A stretch of DNA of 64,000 nt, taken from the NCBI GenBank assembly GCA_017893485.1, contig CM030364.1:249167122-249231121 (forward strand), given 5' to 3'. Numbering within the stretch: position 1 is the first letter of the stretch; each line of letters opens with the position of its first letter. Below the pieces are notes generated by a model, which was not told the origin of the DNA, did no database searches, and saw nothing but the letters and a program-made list of their open reading frames with translations. This stretch comes from Hemerocallis citrina. Lineage: Eukaryota; Streptophyta; Magnoliopsida; Asparagales; Asphodelaceae. The translations under genes were made by a program, and so were the position numbers. Below are positions 12,197-24,000 of the stretch, one piece after another.

Positions 12197-12880
12197 TTTT
12201 TTTATATTAATCATCTCATTCAAATATAGCTACTACTTAGATCACACATTACACATTTTCTTGGTTTAAAAAAATCACATATTTCACCATTAACCTGCGA
12301 TACACAAACAAATTTGGCAGTAACTCATTCAACACACAAGTAACTTATGATGCAAAACATTTAAACCATCGAGTGCACACCAAAACTTTTCGGTCCTAAC
12401 ATCCGTTCAGTATTACTGCTTTTTTGGTTCTAACATCCGTTCGGTATTACCGCATTCCTCCCCATGGTGTTGTTCGAGATAATGGTTCAGTGCAACATAA
12501 TAATATCACTAGATGATATCCATACCATAATGGTATTACCGCATTTTTTTATATTAATCATCTCATTCAAATATAGCTACTACTTAGATCACACATTCCA
12601 CATTTTCTTGGTTTAAAAAAATCACATATTTCACCATTAACCTGCGATACACAAACAAATTTGGTAGTAACTCATTCAACACACAAGTAACTTATGATGC
12701 AAAACATTTAAACCATCGAGTGCACACCAAAACTTTTCGGTTCTAACATCTGTTCAGTATTACTGCTTTTTTGGTTCTAACATCCGTTCGGTATTACCGC
12801 ATTCCTCCCCATGGTGTTGTTCGAGATAATGGTTCAGTGCAACATAATAATATCACTAGATGATATCCATACCATATTTG
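12197..12880. repeat. 347-bp tandem duplication (two copies)
   Basis: The sequence starting TTTTTTTATATTAATCAT at 12197 recurs at 12544, an offset of 347 bases, with only a few differences over about 335 bases (for example TTTGGCAG/TTTGGTAG, CGGTCCT/CGGTTCT). Each copy also holds an internal duplication of GGTTCTAACATCCGTTCGGT-type sequence (about 33-bp period). The junction repeats GGTATTACCGCAT, which fits unequal exchange at that word. Confidence 0.9.
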
Positions 12881-13018
12881 TTATATTTCACTAACATCGT
12901 CAGCCATCTCGTTCACTAAATTTATGTGGACTGCCACATTAGGCTCAGACTAATCCAATCCTCATTATTCCTCTTTCTTTGCATGATAATTCTACTCCAT
13001 TCCCTGTACAATGAAGTA
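12881..13018. other. Short AT-rich spacer
   Basis: Nothing recognisable between the tandem duplication and the left end of the second MULE. Confidence 0.4.
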
Positions 13019-13157
13019 ATATTTTAGCAAATGCTCTCATTCAAAATGTAAAAACTAACATATACTTTCGATATTTTTAAAAAGTAAGAAATACCCTCAG
13101 TTTGGACGGAACTGTTAAAATTCCATTATGTGAACTTACGTGCATCACACGTGACAC
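13019..13157. repeat. Left terminal inverted repeat of the MULE
   Basis: Pairs with 18255-18390. Its inner part is also repeated directly just inside the element at about 13204-13290 (AACTAGCAAATACTC ... TCCTCAGTTTGGACG), giving a subterminal second copy. Confidence 0.75.
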
Positions 13158-15052
13158 AATAAAATGACCTAAATACCTACGATAAAAAGTATTATAGAAA
13201 ATGATGTCCTTTCAAAATTTGGAAACTAGCAAATACTCCCACGATTTTAAACAACTAAGATATATCCTCAGTTTGGACGATTTTTTTGGTATGTATCGAT
13301 GGAACATAATTGCAAAAGATAGCTGGAAATTTCTCAAGCCAGTTTCAGTATGTTCCCAAATAAACTGTTTTACATGTGACTAAATGATGCATACCAGTAG
13401 TAGCTAGTTGTCTTACTCCCTAAAAATTTGTTCATGTAATGAACATACAGTAAATGAAACATTGGAAGTGAGAAAATTGAGAATATCATATGTCAGACCA
13501 ACAGTAAAGTATGAATAACAAAACACAGTTTAAACTGCAATATTTGATACTCAATGTTTAGATTTAAACAACAAAATTATCTAACAATACAACACTTAGC
13601 ATAATCAATATACAATCATATAATCTGAAAACACTTAGCCTAATCAATATGAAATTGCTGCTACGTAAAATTTAAAGCAAAACTGATGATAAATATTAAA
13701 TTTTGTAGCTGCTAAGTTCTTTTCAGCATTAAACAGAAGAAGTGGTATTCATTGCAAGTCACATTACTACAAATTCCCACAACATATCCTCCATAAGTAA
13801 GAAACTAACAAAGAGATTTTAAGTCGGATATTGACTCCAAAAAATACATAAAACATAGCTATCATAAGTAAGAAACTAACAAGAAATGTCTAAGATTGAA
13901 GTAGCCCCACTTTGGTTGGAATTGGTCTGTGTAAACCCTCCTCTAGTTTTGGGTCTCCTCCTAGGTTGTGTACTTGCATATCCGAACTGCCCCCTATATT
14001 TTGCTTTGTTGTAGGCCAAAGTTCCACAAGAACCACACTTGTTCTGCCTTCTTGGTGCAGCAACAGTCTCACTTGGGTCCCTTCTCCTAGTTGTCCTTGG
14101 TCTACCTGATAGTCTCTTCAATATAGGAGGAAAAACGTCAGAGTGTGGCTGCATACAAAAAACCACAAGAATGAAAACCCTAAACAAACACATGAATTGA
14201 AACCCTAAATAATTCAATGCATTTATAATAAAGGTGGGGTTGTTTCCCCTAAAGTTAAGTGTTTAAGAATATCTGCATAAACAAACAACATTAATAATTC
14301 ATTTATAAGACAGGTGGGGTTGTTTCCATAAAATAAAGTGTTTAAAAATAACATCATAAACAAACCACAACCTATTAAACCACATTTTAATAATGCATTT
14401 TTATTGTAATAAACCACTTTCAACACTCCAGTCATCTTTGTCTGCCAGTGGGAGTATAGCCTCTGTATAACTTCTCCTAAAAGACCTCACAGTGTAGTAT
14501 TCATGACAATAACTACAAAACAGAAAAGATGATTTACTTAGTTAAAATTAGTTTGTCTATAATATTATTAAAATGAAATCAGTATGAAAGTAATTGAAGT
14601 TACTCGGGCCAATTTGCTCTTACTAGCACCAATATTACAACTGCATTGATACATGGGATCCCTCTTAGCTGCCACTATACACATGAACAAGTTTTTTCTT
14701 TCACATTCACAATCCACTTAGCATTCAGATAGTTCTTCACCTCCCATGTGTTGTTATATGAACATTTGTAAATGTAAAGGTGCACATCACCATCATTTCA
14801 TCGATTAGTTTTTGTACATTAGGGACCAATGTATTTTCTTCCCACTCATTGGCAAGCTTCCTTCTCTTATAAAACATGGTCATAATCATAAAATGATATA
14901 ATTCAGCAAGCAAAAGAACTAGTTTGTCTCTCAACTTAAGGATCCAGCTGTTGAATGACTCAATGAAATTGTTTGTAATGTGCTCATAGGAATGATCAAA
15001 ATGAGACGTTGACCAACTCTTGACATCTTCCTTCAACAAGTAAGCATGAGCA

Positions 15053-16900
15053 ACAAAAAGAGTTTCTCTCTCTAGAAAAGTCTAGAGAGAGAAACTAACC
15101 CAAATCCCCCCAAAAAAGCAAACCCTAGATCTGAGTAAAGGCTGGGGGTGGCGGCTAGGGTTCGCCACTGCCGCCCCACCGTCCTGCCGTCGTCCCCCCT
15201 CCGATCGCGCCCCTTCCACGAAGTTGCCCCCTCCCCACCATCCCCCCGTATCGCTTCGTCACTCAAAGCCTCCAGCCCGAAGGGCTTCGTCGTCCCCCCT
15301 CCTACTTGCTAGCCTCCGACGACGATATCTCCTACTGGAGCGCCATCGTCGACGGCACCGGAGGTCCGTCGTCGCCCATCTCCCTTCCCTTCGATGTCGT
15401 CCCTCCCCTTCCCCTCGATGCCTACCCTTCCCACCTCCAGTCGTGCCGTTGGCCATCTACAACCACTGCAACGCCCGTCCCGCCCCACTCCCAACTCCCC
15501 GATCTCCTTTCCCCTCCCCGATTCTAGATCTATTGATGTGGTTTGGGGGTATGTTTGTTTGGGGTTGGGGTTTGGGTTTGGTTTTTTCTGTTGATCTGTT
15601 GATTCCGATTCCAAATGTTTGCTAGATGTTTGCTAGATTCCAGATCTGTTGATTCCAATTCCAAACAAACCCCATCTGTTGCTGTTCCTGTTCTGTGCTA
15701 AATGTTTGCTAGATGTTTGCTAGATGTTTAGCTTTGCTAGATATTTGCCCGGATGTTCTATGCTCTTGCCAGCATGTCCACACTCTCGGGGCCAATCACG
15801 GCGTTCTTCGGCTTTGATTTGGCTGTTATGAGGGTTGGCAGTGCGTGTGAAGATGCCGGGAGTTAGGTTGTCTTGCACATTTTTGGAGCTTGGGCCCAAA
15901 GATGGGGTCCCTCCGTGATGTGCGCTCACTCGTCTCAACTTCTGGGGTACTTGTCTCAACTGTCGCGGAGTGACTATGTTGCGCCAGAGCATCCTCCCGC
16001 GCCTGTTGTCGCGAACACCATGGATCTGGGATTCAAGTGTGTGAGGTCGGTGGTTCAGTTTGGGGCCCATGGGGCCAGGCCGGTAGTTGGTTGGTGATGG
16101 GGGTGATGGGGTGTGGGGTTTGGGTATGGTTAGTCTGGAGTGTCTTACGATGTCGCCGGTGAAGTCTTCATAGTGCCTACTATCAGCTATTGAGCTTCCT
16201 CCAGCTTAGGCCACTGGCTCATGACAGCGTTGCCTCTTCCCTCAGATTGGGAGTACGAGTCGAGATAAGTCTGTGTGGTGAAAAATTGCCGGAGAGAGCT
16301 TGAGCGTGAGAGAGGTGAAGGTATCCTCTCCAAGGCTATCTCCTGGAACGTGGTGTTTGGTGGGATGAGCGAGATAGTTGTTTGGTGAGAAATTGCCTGA
16401 GAAAGCGCTATCGTGTGAGAGATGAAGGTATCCTCTTCACGGCTATCTCTTTGGTAGCGGCTGTGGGAGCTGCTGGCAAGTTTGTAGGATGAGTGGAGGA
16501 GATGGTGGGAGGGTGTGATCAATGTGCTTGTTCCTGGGGTCAGTTTTCTTTCTACGGGGCCTGGGCCCATAGATGGGGTCCCCCCAGCGAGGTAAAGGCA
16601 GAAATCAGCGGGTGATAAAATCTTGCCATACTCGATTCAGGTGAGTGTGCATGTGCCGTGGAGGCACTGTATGAAGCTAAACTGACGTACTTACAATTTT
16701 ACTAGACCGAGTTTGTTTGTCGGTCCACCCTCCAGGGTTGTTGGAGAAATTTGTTGTTTGTACGTGTCAGGTTGCTTCATGTATGTTTTATTTTCTGTCT
16801 GTAGTTTGTACTTGGGCACAATACTCTGGGTTTATTTCGTTAAGATCTTATTAATAAAACAGGGTGGCCAGATTCCACATTTTCCCTCTAAAAAAAAAAC
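15053..16900 (+). mobile_element. Poly(A) retroposon (LINE-derived, no ORF2) inserted in the MULE transposase
   Basis: Flanked by an exact 11-bp target duplication AAGCATGAGCA (15042-15052 and 16901-16911). It ends with AATAAA (16853-16858) and ten A residues (16890-16899). The 5' half (15100-15530) is strongly GC-rich with CCGTCGTCC-type runs, unlike the AT-rich neighbours, as in 5' UTRs of some plant LINEs. No reverse transcriptase or endonuclease is found. Two internal near-duplications are visible: GGGCCCA(A/T)AGATGGGGTCC at about 15892 and 16566, and a roughly 107-bp tandem repeat at about 16277/16384. The likeliest reading is an internally deleted, trans-mobilised LINE derivative; a processed pseudogene of an unknown RNA is the alternative. 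Confidence 0.75.
15061..15096. repeat. Perfect 16-bp hairpin at the 5' start of the retroposon
   Basis: AGTTTCTCTCTCTAGA (15061-15076), loop AAAG, then its exact reverse complement (15081-15096). It begins eight bases inside the insertion, so the RNA would start with a stable stem-loop. Confidence 0.9.
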
Positions 16901-16982
16901 AAGCATGAGCATCCTTCGATAACTCCACTTTTTTATTTCCCTATTAAAATCATTAACCTTGAAGGTTGTTGCTGCATTCCAC

Positions 16983-17032
16983 ACATGAGATTCAAGTTTC
17001 TTTCCTTACATGAGATTCAAGTTTCTTTCCTT
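16983..17032. repeat. 25-bp tandem duplication in the transposase
   Basis: ACATGAGATTCAAGTTTCTT plus five bases, present twice in a row (16983-17007, 17008-17032). The 25-bp addition shifts the transposase frame. Confidence 0.9.
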
Positions 17033-17130
17033 GATAGTATTTCTTAAAATTCTTGAACATGTACCTGAAGCATAACCTATTCAGCTGCATATTCAATATT
17101 TAGGTCCACATTCATACTAAACCAATTATC

Positions 17131-18254
17131 AATTCTCTTATATCATCTTCTTGTCCACATTAGACTTAAGTCTCTCACTGTCCACAACACTAGCTTCGGT
17201 GGTTGCAGCTTGCCACCATGATTCATCCACATCATTATGTTGTGCATCACTTGTGTACCATCATCTATTACAACATCTTGTGTGCCATCACTACATTCGT
17301 TTTTTTTTCCAAAACAAAAAACACATTATATAGTATTCAAACCAATAACACATGATAATAACTATAGAAGCTTTATCCCACTCTGTCCACAACCTCAATT
17401 CATTCATATTTGTGGCAGTGAAAGGACAAGAACTATTTCAAAATAACTGGTAGATATGATTCTCAGGCGATCAGTCATAAGACAAATATAATTCTACGCA
17501 ATTCTTGTTTACTTCTTAAAATGCATAATGCAATCTTTAATTGTTCAAACTCTTCCTATTTAGAAGTACTGCTGTTAAAATAATCACTTGTTTTCATCCC
17601 TTGAAGTCTTGATCATACCTATAACTTCATATTTTAGTTTGTTAAAAAAATTATACTGCGGACATAATCTTTTGCAGAATTGTACTATATTGATACAATG
17701 TTAATCAAATTCATAAAAAAAACCTGATTTAGGTTAGCAACAATTATGAAATCAGTTCAGCTTAAAAAAACCTATTTATGAAATGAAATGACTTTTGTGA
17801 TCCATGACGTCAGAAATAAGAAATCACACAAATTGTTGCTATAGTGGTCATAATTATATCATTGCCCTTCAAATCAAGGCAATACCGATTTCTCTCCACC
17901 ACTCTCCCATCCTTTAGTTTGATCACTATCAATCCATTCTCTACATTACAGTATAAACTAACACCTTATAGTTTCCCCTAAAATTATCATGAAGGTTTTA
18001 AATCTACGTAAGATTTCAAATTAAGCAGACATATCAACAATAGCCAACAATTAAAACCTTTTTTAAAATCTAAATAAAATAATAGAACAAAGATTCATAT
18101 GCGAACCTTCTCCAATTCATGGCTCTTCCTACCACCAATTTGCCTTCAAAAAAATTCAGAAAAAACAGCATAATAAGCTGTTAGACTTCAAACGATCAAA
18201 CAAATCAAATATATCAGAAACCCTAACATAACAAGGTGGAGAAGATGCTTACAA
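17131..18254. other. Inner left-hand part of the MULE (upstream of its transposase)
   Basis: AT-rich. Weak acidic, stop-interrupted coding sense on - at 17150-17300 could be the transposase N-terminus, but I cannot confirm it. Nothing else is recognised. Confidence 0.35.
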
Positions 18255-18390
18255 TGTCACGTGTGACGCACGTAAGTTTACTTAACGGAATTTTAATAGT
18301 TCCGTCCAAACCGATGATATTCCTAGTTTTTTAAAATAGTAGAGGTATATACCACTTTCCACATTCTGAATGAGGTATTTGCTAAAATAT
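18255..18390. repeat. Right terminal inverted repeat of the MULE
   Basis: Reverse complement of 13019-13157 with roughly 80% identity by eye. It runs from the TGTCACGTGTGACG word at its inner edge to GCTAAAATAT at the outer edge. Confidence 0.75.
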
Positions 18391-18520
18391 CCCGAAATAA
18401 AATAAAAACTATTATTATTTGGCTTCCTCCTGTTCCCGTGTCAAACCTCATACTTGAAGGATCAAGGTAGTTAAGTTCATGATATTTCACCTTAAAATAG
18501 GAGGGCCATTACATTGATAA

Positions 18521-19520
18521 GCGCATTTGTAGTTCGTTGCTTCTCAAATTTTCGGTATTTGGCATTTGAGAAATTGAAATTTGGATTGTTGCCGTTAATA
18601 ACTTATATGACTATTGTTGAGTTTTCCCTTATAGCCAAAAAATAATTTGTAATGAAGTTTACGTTGGTACAAATAAAATCATATAAAGTGGTTGAAGAGA
18701 AACAAATTGTTATTTTGCTTAAATTGAAGAAATGCAATTCTTGTACAGTAATGAGAGAAAAATGAATTCGAAATAATAGGTATAATGTCTAAAATATCAG
18801 TTAAAAATTCTCGAGTTACTGTTTGAAAGTAAACTCAGTCGGGATGAAAATATTACAGCCTAATGAAAGATTAGATAGAATGAAAATTCGAGTTTTGTGA
18901 AGATAATTGAATCACAGTAAGGTTGAACAAAAGCATATCGGTGTAACTCGATATCAGTCGTTTAACCCAAAATTTGGGTTTTTATTTAAAAATTACAGGA
19001 AAGGAAGATGATCTTCAGTCGTTTTAAAAAAAAATCATAAAAAAACATGTCGGTCGGGAGATGAAATACCGTCCGACAATTGCAAACTCAAATTTTTGGC
19101 CTTTAGTGTCGGATAGAAGATCATTTTTCGTCCGACACTTGTGGATGTTTTTTAAAAATAATTACGTCTTAATTAAATATTAATAAAAATCAAAATTAAT
19201 TAAATCTTAATTAAACCTTAATAAAATGAAGAGAAAATCTTGATGTGAACGGACACAAGATGTTATATCATCTGTTCAAATCATTAAAAAAAAAAAGGTC
19301 AGACGATATTTCATCCGACTCGTTTTTTTCACTAAAAGTACACACGAACGAACTTTCATGTTGTCTCCTATATTTTGCCAAAAACACCCCACAGTCGTTA
19401 GCTAAAAACCAAAATTTCATGTTTTGTCTCCTATATTTTTGAAAATTTGGGTTTTTGGCCAATGACTGTGGGGTGTTTTTTTTCTCAAATTTTGCAAATT
19501 TTGGGTTTTAAACCATGCTC
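18521..19520. mobile_element. Possible Harbinger-type MITE, degenerate
   Basis: The left edge TAA|GCGCATTTGTAGTTCG and the right edge ATGCTC|TAA (19515-19523) resemble the ends of the better elements at 19524-20151 and 57554-58169. The interior has the same CCCAAAATTTGGGTTT, GTCGGACGG and GATGAAATACCGTCCGAC words. The ends match poorly, so the left boundary is tentative. Confidence 0.4.
19377..19481. repeat. Inverted repeat within the MITE cluster
   Basis: ACACCCCACAGTCGTT (left arm) pairs with AATGACTGTGGGGTGT (right arm), and the arms extend to about 40 bases including AAACCAAAATTT, with a short loop around TGTCTCC. Confidence 0.8.
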
Positions 19521-19523
19521 TAA

Positions 19524-20151
19524 GAAAATCTGTAGTCGTCCCAACTCATAATTTGGGTATTTGGCATTTAGAAATAAGAATTTTGATGTGTAGTTTTAGT
19601 TGTAGTTGTTGAACCCAAAATTTGTGGTTTATTTTTAAAAAAAGAAAGAGATGGACAATAAATCAAGTTTTCGTCCCTTTAAGGTTTTTTTTAAAAAAAA
19701 ATAAAAATAAAAAATTTAATCTACTCCCGGATGGAGGATAATTTATCGTCTGAAAAATGTGGGCCAAATTTGCATTGGACGGTGGATGATTTATTGTCGA
19801 CACTTGTGGGATTAAGAAATATAATTAAATCTTAATTAAATCTCAATTAAATCCTAATCAAATCAAACTAAACTCAACATTTGAACGAACGTGTGATAAT
19901 CTACCGTCCTTTAAAAAAGAAAAAAAATTACATCGGACGAAATTTCATCTCTCATCCGATACAAATTAGGAGAAAAAATTTGAACGAACGAAATTCCATG
20001 TTTCGAAAGTAATAATTTCTAAATTCCTATTTCGTTTTCCAAATATAGCAGACTACTGTTCCTTTCATACCTAAATTTTGGTATTTGGCCTACAATTGCG
20101 GCACTTTTTTTTTGTCAAATTTGACTTTACAGCCAACGACTACAGATGGTC
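19524..20151. mobile_element. Harbinger-type (Tourist-like) MITE, 628 bp
   Basis: Flanked by TAA on both sides (19521-19523, 20152-20154), with terminal inverted repeats GAAAATCTGTAGTCG (left) and GACCATCTGTAGTCGTTGG (right, reverse complement). The ends and interior resemble the 616-bp copy at 57554-58169. It is non-coding; TAA target duplications and GAGCATCTGTAG-like ends are typical of PIF/Harbinger MITEs. Confidence 0.65.
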
Positions 20152-20154
20152 TAA

Positions 20155-20574
20155 GCGGACCTAGATGAAGAGTGAAGAGTTTTTTTTTTATCGTAAACCC
20201 AGATGAAGAGTTACCCTTTGACATGGGTGGGATCAGACTTTTTATTCAAAATTTGACATGGATCCATTACCCAACTTTTTATTCAAAACTTGTAATGATA
20301 CATCTCAAATCCGAAGGCCTTCGGATTTATTTGTGTGAGTCCGACTTCAAATCAGGGGTGGAATCAGACACAAAACAATTGTAAAATCACACCCTTTGAA
20401 CTATTGATTGTGACACACTTTGAACTATTGATTGTGACACCATGGAATCAATACTTCAAGGATCCCAGCGAAAATCAGCAGAAACAAATGAGCCCCCCTG
20501 TGTATCACATGTATATGGAACTCTTTTTACCAAAACTCCGTATATTTCATATTTTAGTGAGTAGTACAATTATA
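20155..20574. other. Intergenic DNA with small direct repeats
   Basis: TTTTTATTCAAAA.TTG occurs twice (about 20238, 20275) and CTTTGAACTATTGATTGTGA twice in tandem (about 20393-20440). No gene is recognised. Confidence 0.5.
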
Positions 20575-20700
20575 GTAGCACTGAGCTCCGTTGGTTACCC
20601 TCCGCCTCTTTCTCTTTTTACTAAAGGAAATAGGTTCAATTCCAGATGCCTACAATGCATCTGTTGTAAAATTGACCTGAAAATAAATATACATGCTTTT
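20575..20700 (+). mobile_element. tRNA-derived SINE-like fragment
   Basis: A-box-like TGAGCTCCGTTGG (20582-20594) and B-box-like GGTTCAATTCC (20633-20643) are spaced as in an internal RNA polymerase III promoter. No full tRNA cloverleaf is present, so this is a SINE or decayed tRNA pseudogene rather than a tRNA gene. Confidence 0.45.
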
Positions 20701-20829
20701 TACTGCCAAAAGACAAAAAACAACAAACATAATAGCACTGAGCCTTCAAAATATACTAGTAATTTATAAGTGAATATATATTTCTAAAAGTAAAAACCCC
20801 GACATAGTCTGGCCTCGAGACTGAAACCT

Positions 20830-21082
20830 TATTTATATTAGTTACGCACAGGCGATGCACATATTCGTTTGTTTACAAATGACAATCCCAATTCTCTCGT
20901 TATATTATTAGAGATTAGATATATACATAGTTTCACTAACTAACCTTCACAAATCCAATATAATAATAGTCTAAGATTGACCAGTTCAGAATAAACTGAC
21001 TGAGTGGCTCTTAAACAGAACTATCCATAAACAAAAATAAAGCCGCAGCCGAGTCTTCAAATAAAGCTTTCAGCAATGGTAA
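20830..21082. other. 3' flank of the selenoprotein-K-like gene
   Basis: Expected 3' UTR on -. No further coding sequence. TTTATT at about 20831, an AATAAA on -, could be a poly(A) signal, but nothing decides it. Confidence 0.35.
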
Positions 21083-24000
21083 TTAACCTCCACAGCATGA
21101 GCCACAAGCTGGAAGAGAACCTGAAATTGAAAACCCAGTCACATTAGCATTAGTAGTTGTTGTCAGAGCTTAGCTGAGAAGGTAAGTGTAGGAAAAACTT
21201 ACTGTGGTCATTTGACCTGAGGTCAGACATTGTACGGGGTCCTCGAGGGCCACCACCATATGGGCCCCTACCCGGACCACCACCACCACCTCCTCCTGGA
21301 CCTCCACCACCAGGCCCACCATCCCATTTCTTTGATTGTTTCTTGTACTCATTTGTCTTGTCCATCTGCAAGACAAAATATGAGAGTTGTATGACAAGCT
21401 CATCATGATGACAGTCTCCTTAAACTTGACAAGAAAATAAAGGGCATTACCGAGAACATCGTGACAAAAAACACTGAGATGATGTTGATGATGGCCTTGA
21501 AGAAGTCAGATATAGTACTCAGCCTCCATATTGTTCGCTTTGATTTCACAACACCTGAAAGAAGAAGAATCAAGAAGTCAAGATTATTCCAACAAACAGG
21601 AATCTGTATGTTTCCACATCTAAATCCATCTCTAATGAAGCAAATATAGCTCCAGCCTAGGGATGTTAAAAAATCCCAAAAGCCCAATCCCGTCCATAGG
21701 CCCATTCATCCGGCGCTCTAAAAAGCCCGACCCGGACCATCAAAAGGGGCAGATCGGCCTGACCCTTCGTACATAAGGGCTGGGCTTAGATCTTGAGTTT
21801 GGAGCCCTGGCTTTTGCCCGTCCATTGGCCCATCCATAAAATCTGGGCTTTAGCCCGTTCATATATAAGCCCATCTAATTTTATACTATTACAACTCAAA
21901 TCAATTCTAACCTATCTACCAACTTCAGCATGCATAGTTGTATAATAGTTCGAATTAATTCTAATCAATCTACTAGCTTCTGCACACATAGTTGTGTAAT
22001 AGTTCTATGGCTATTACAATATTATTACAATTATAATAGCAAACTATAGTTACTACAAATCATAACTATAACAATAGTATCATTATTCAAGTAGTTATTT
22101 TCTATTATGCTAATATAATTACAAAAAAATAATTTATTAATAAAACATGGGTAACTCAACTGGTGTAGTATTGACATTCACTCTATGTGGCGGTCGGTCT
22201 AGACAAAGGAGGAGTGCTTATCAAGTATCACCTAATGAGTCAAACAACTATCAAGTTTGAAATTATTGGAATATAGAATCTTTAAATCCTTTGATAAAAG
22301 TAGGTTAAAAAGGGTAGTTATTTGACTAAATAAAAAAATACCATACAATTCTCACTTGGGCTTAGGCCCAGACTTGCAGGCCGGAAAAAAAACCGGACTA
22401 AGGCCAGATACGGGCTTCATAAAATTACAAACAAGCCTTATTCCACCTTTCCATTCAAAAAAAAAAAAATTACAAACAAGAGGACCCGGCCCGGCCCTTA
22501 AGGAGGCCCATAGGACTTGGCCCAGGCTGGGCCTAGGCCTGCCTCCTGGAGTGCCCGGTTGGCTCAATCCGGCCCGGCCCATTTCACATCCCTACTCAAG
22601 CCCCACACTTCATATTGAAGATTTGCAAAATAAATATATTATCTTTCAGTTTCAGCAAGATGATTAATCAGCTCATCAACTTCATGTGAAATTCACACTG
22701 TTTTTTTATTTATAGATTACAATATCATATTTAAATTACAACTCTGAAAGTAACAAAAATGAAGTTCGCAAAGTTAAACAGCATCATGAAACTAGATTGT
22801 TGAGAACTACCTAAAATCTAATCTCAACTCTAAACATGGGAGGACAAGGTGTAAATTTGCATTCAAGGAACAACTGTGAAACTATACTTAATTACAAGTT
22901 TACAACCATGATTACACAGGAATAAGGTAACAAATATCGATCAAATCTATACAACAGGATGATGCAGTTGAAAACAAATCTCAAAGCTTAAACTGATTGT
23001 TCGCCATTCATCACAGAAGTGTCTTCTAACAAGCTTAAACAAGCTTAAACTGATTACATTCTAGCTATTAGAAACATCTTTTATCTTTTTTCCTAAAAAA
23101 TTCCAACATCTATTGATTACCTTTCCTGCTCTCTCTCTCAAATGAAAAAAAGACATGTAGTAAAAATTGGTCATCTCAAGAATGTTAATTTAAAATTTCT
23201 AAAGTCCATTCCATAATCTATTTATTGGAAATATATATACCTGTGAAAATGTGATCGCAATTTTTTGCTATTTAAGTTTTTTAGGAGACTTCGCAAGTCC
23301 CTTGCTATTTTAGTTATTGGAGAGTTTATTACAAAATCTCTATTTAGCAATCGATACGAGCTCTACTTAACTTGTATCTGAATGACAAGAAAATTTCATA
23401 TAACTTTTACAAGTTTCTTTTTGAAAGCCGCTAATCTTTTTAAGTTACACATCGATCAAATCGGTTTACTTGTGAAAGCTTCCAACAATATAATGGTCCA
23501 AAGATACGGAAAAATTCAGTGACATTCCGAGAAGGGCGTCAGTCCAGTGGCGGCCAATGGGGGTGGAGAGAAATCAGTTTAGCCGATTACCATTAATCGA
23601 ACGGCTAAAATTATCCTAGGTACCGACTATTTCACTATATTTAGGCATCTAAATAGGCTTGGAAAACAATCCAAAGGAGTATATTGGTATCATAATCATA
23701 AGCATGTCCCCTGTATGCATTCTCAAGCTAAAGATTCCAAAATCTTCCAAAGTCTCACACCAAACCAACAACTTCAGATCTCTTAGCTGCAGATTCAGAC
23801 CATAATCAAGCCCATTAGGTCATTGACTGTGGACCTGTGGTATCCCTATCTAGCGCCCTAATTTAACTCTATCCACTATTCAAATCAAATCAAATCAAAT
23901 CTTAACAACCACACATCAACACATCCTCGTTTCACACACATAATTCCCAATATATATCAGATTTTTTGCTATCACCTCCTTGATTTATGTGTATTTGCTG

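Larger units (their letters stand above)
13876..17130 (-). pseudogene. MuDR-type transposase split by a nested retroposon
   Basis: Read on -, YRLCFRYMFKNFKK (about 17040-17085) and WNAATTFKVNDF (about 16940-16980) are the mid-region typical of MULE transposases. The reading is cut at codons for DAHA by the insertion 15053-16900 and resumes as LLKEDVKSWSTSHFDHSYEH and NNFIESFNSW (14737-15040). A SWIM remnant (TCSC..WQLRGIPCINAV, frameshifted, about 14610-14690) follows, then YCHEYYTVRSFRRSY (about 14460-14510) and a basic tail with the knuckle-like CGSCGTLAYNKAKYRG (about 13985-14035). The final knuckle ligands are changed (H to Y, C to Y). A 25-bp tandem duplication at 16983-17032 also disrupts it. 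Confidence 0.85.
13019..18390 (-). mobile_element. MULE with long terminal inverted repeats, transposase on minus strand
   Basis: About 140-bp inverted repeats at 13019-13157 and 18255-18390 enclose a MuDR-type transposase remnant (13876 to about 17130, -). That gene is itself split by a retroposon (15053-16900). The repeats share ATATTTTAGCAAAT at the outer edge and TTTGGACGGAACT plus CACACGTGACA further in. The flanking 9-bp segments do not match clearly, so the exact ends are approximate. Without the nested insertion the element is about 3.5 kb. Confidence 0.75.

Noticed and set aside
15224..15625. 133-codon Pro/Arg-rich plus-strand frame
   Set aside because: A by-product of the GC-rich 5' part of the retroposon; low complexity in all frames and no domain.
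21083..21120. Possible selenocysteine at the C-terminus of the SelK-like protein
   Set aside because: The tail uses TGT/TGC Cys codons, there is no in-frame TGA before TAA, and land plants lack the selenocysteine machinery.
21170..21406. Second minus-strand frame across the Gly-rich exon
   Set aside because: Shadow of the true exon frame; only the MDKTNEYKK frame joins its neighbours in phase through GT-AG sites.
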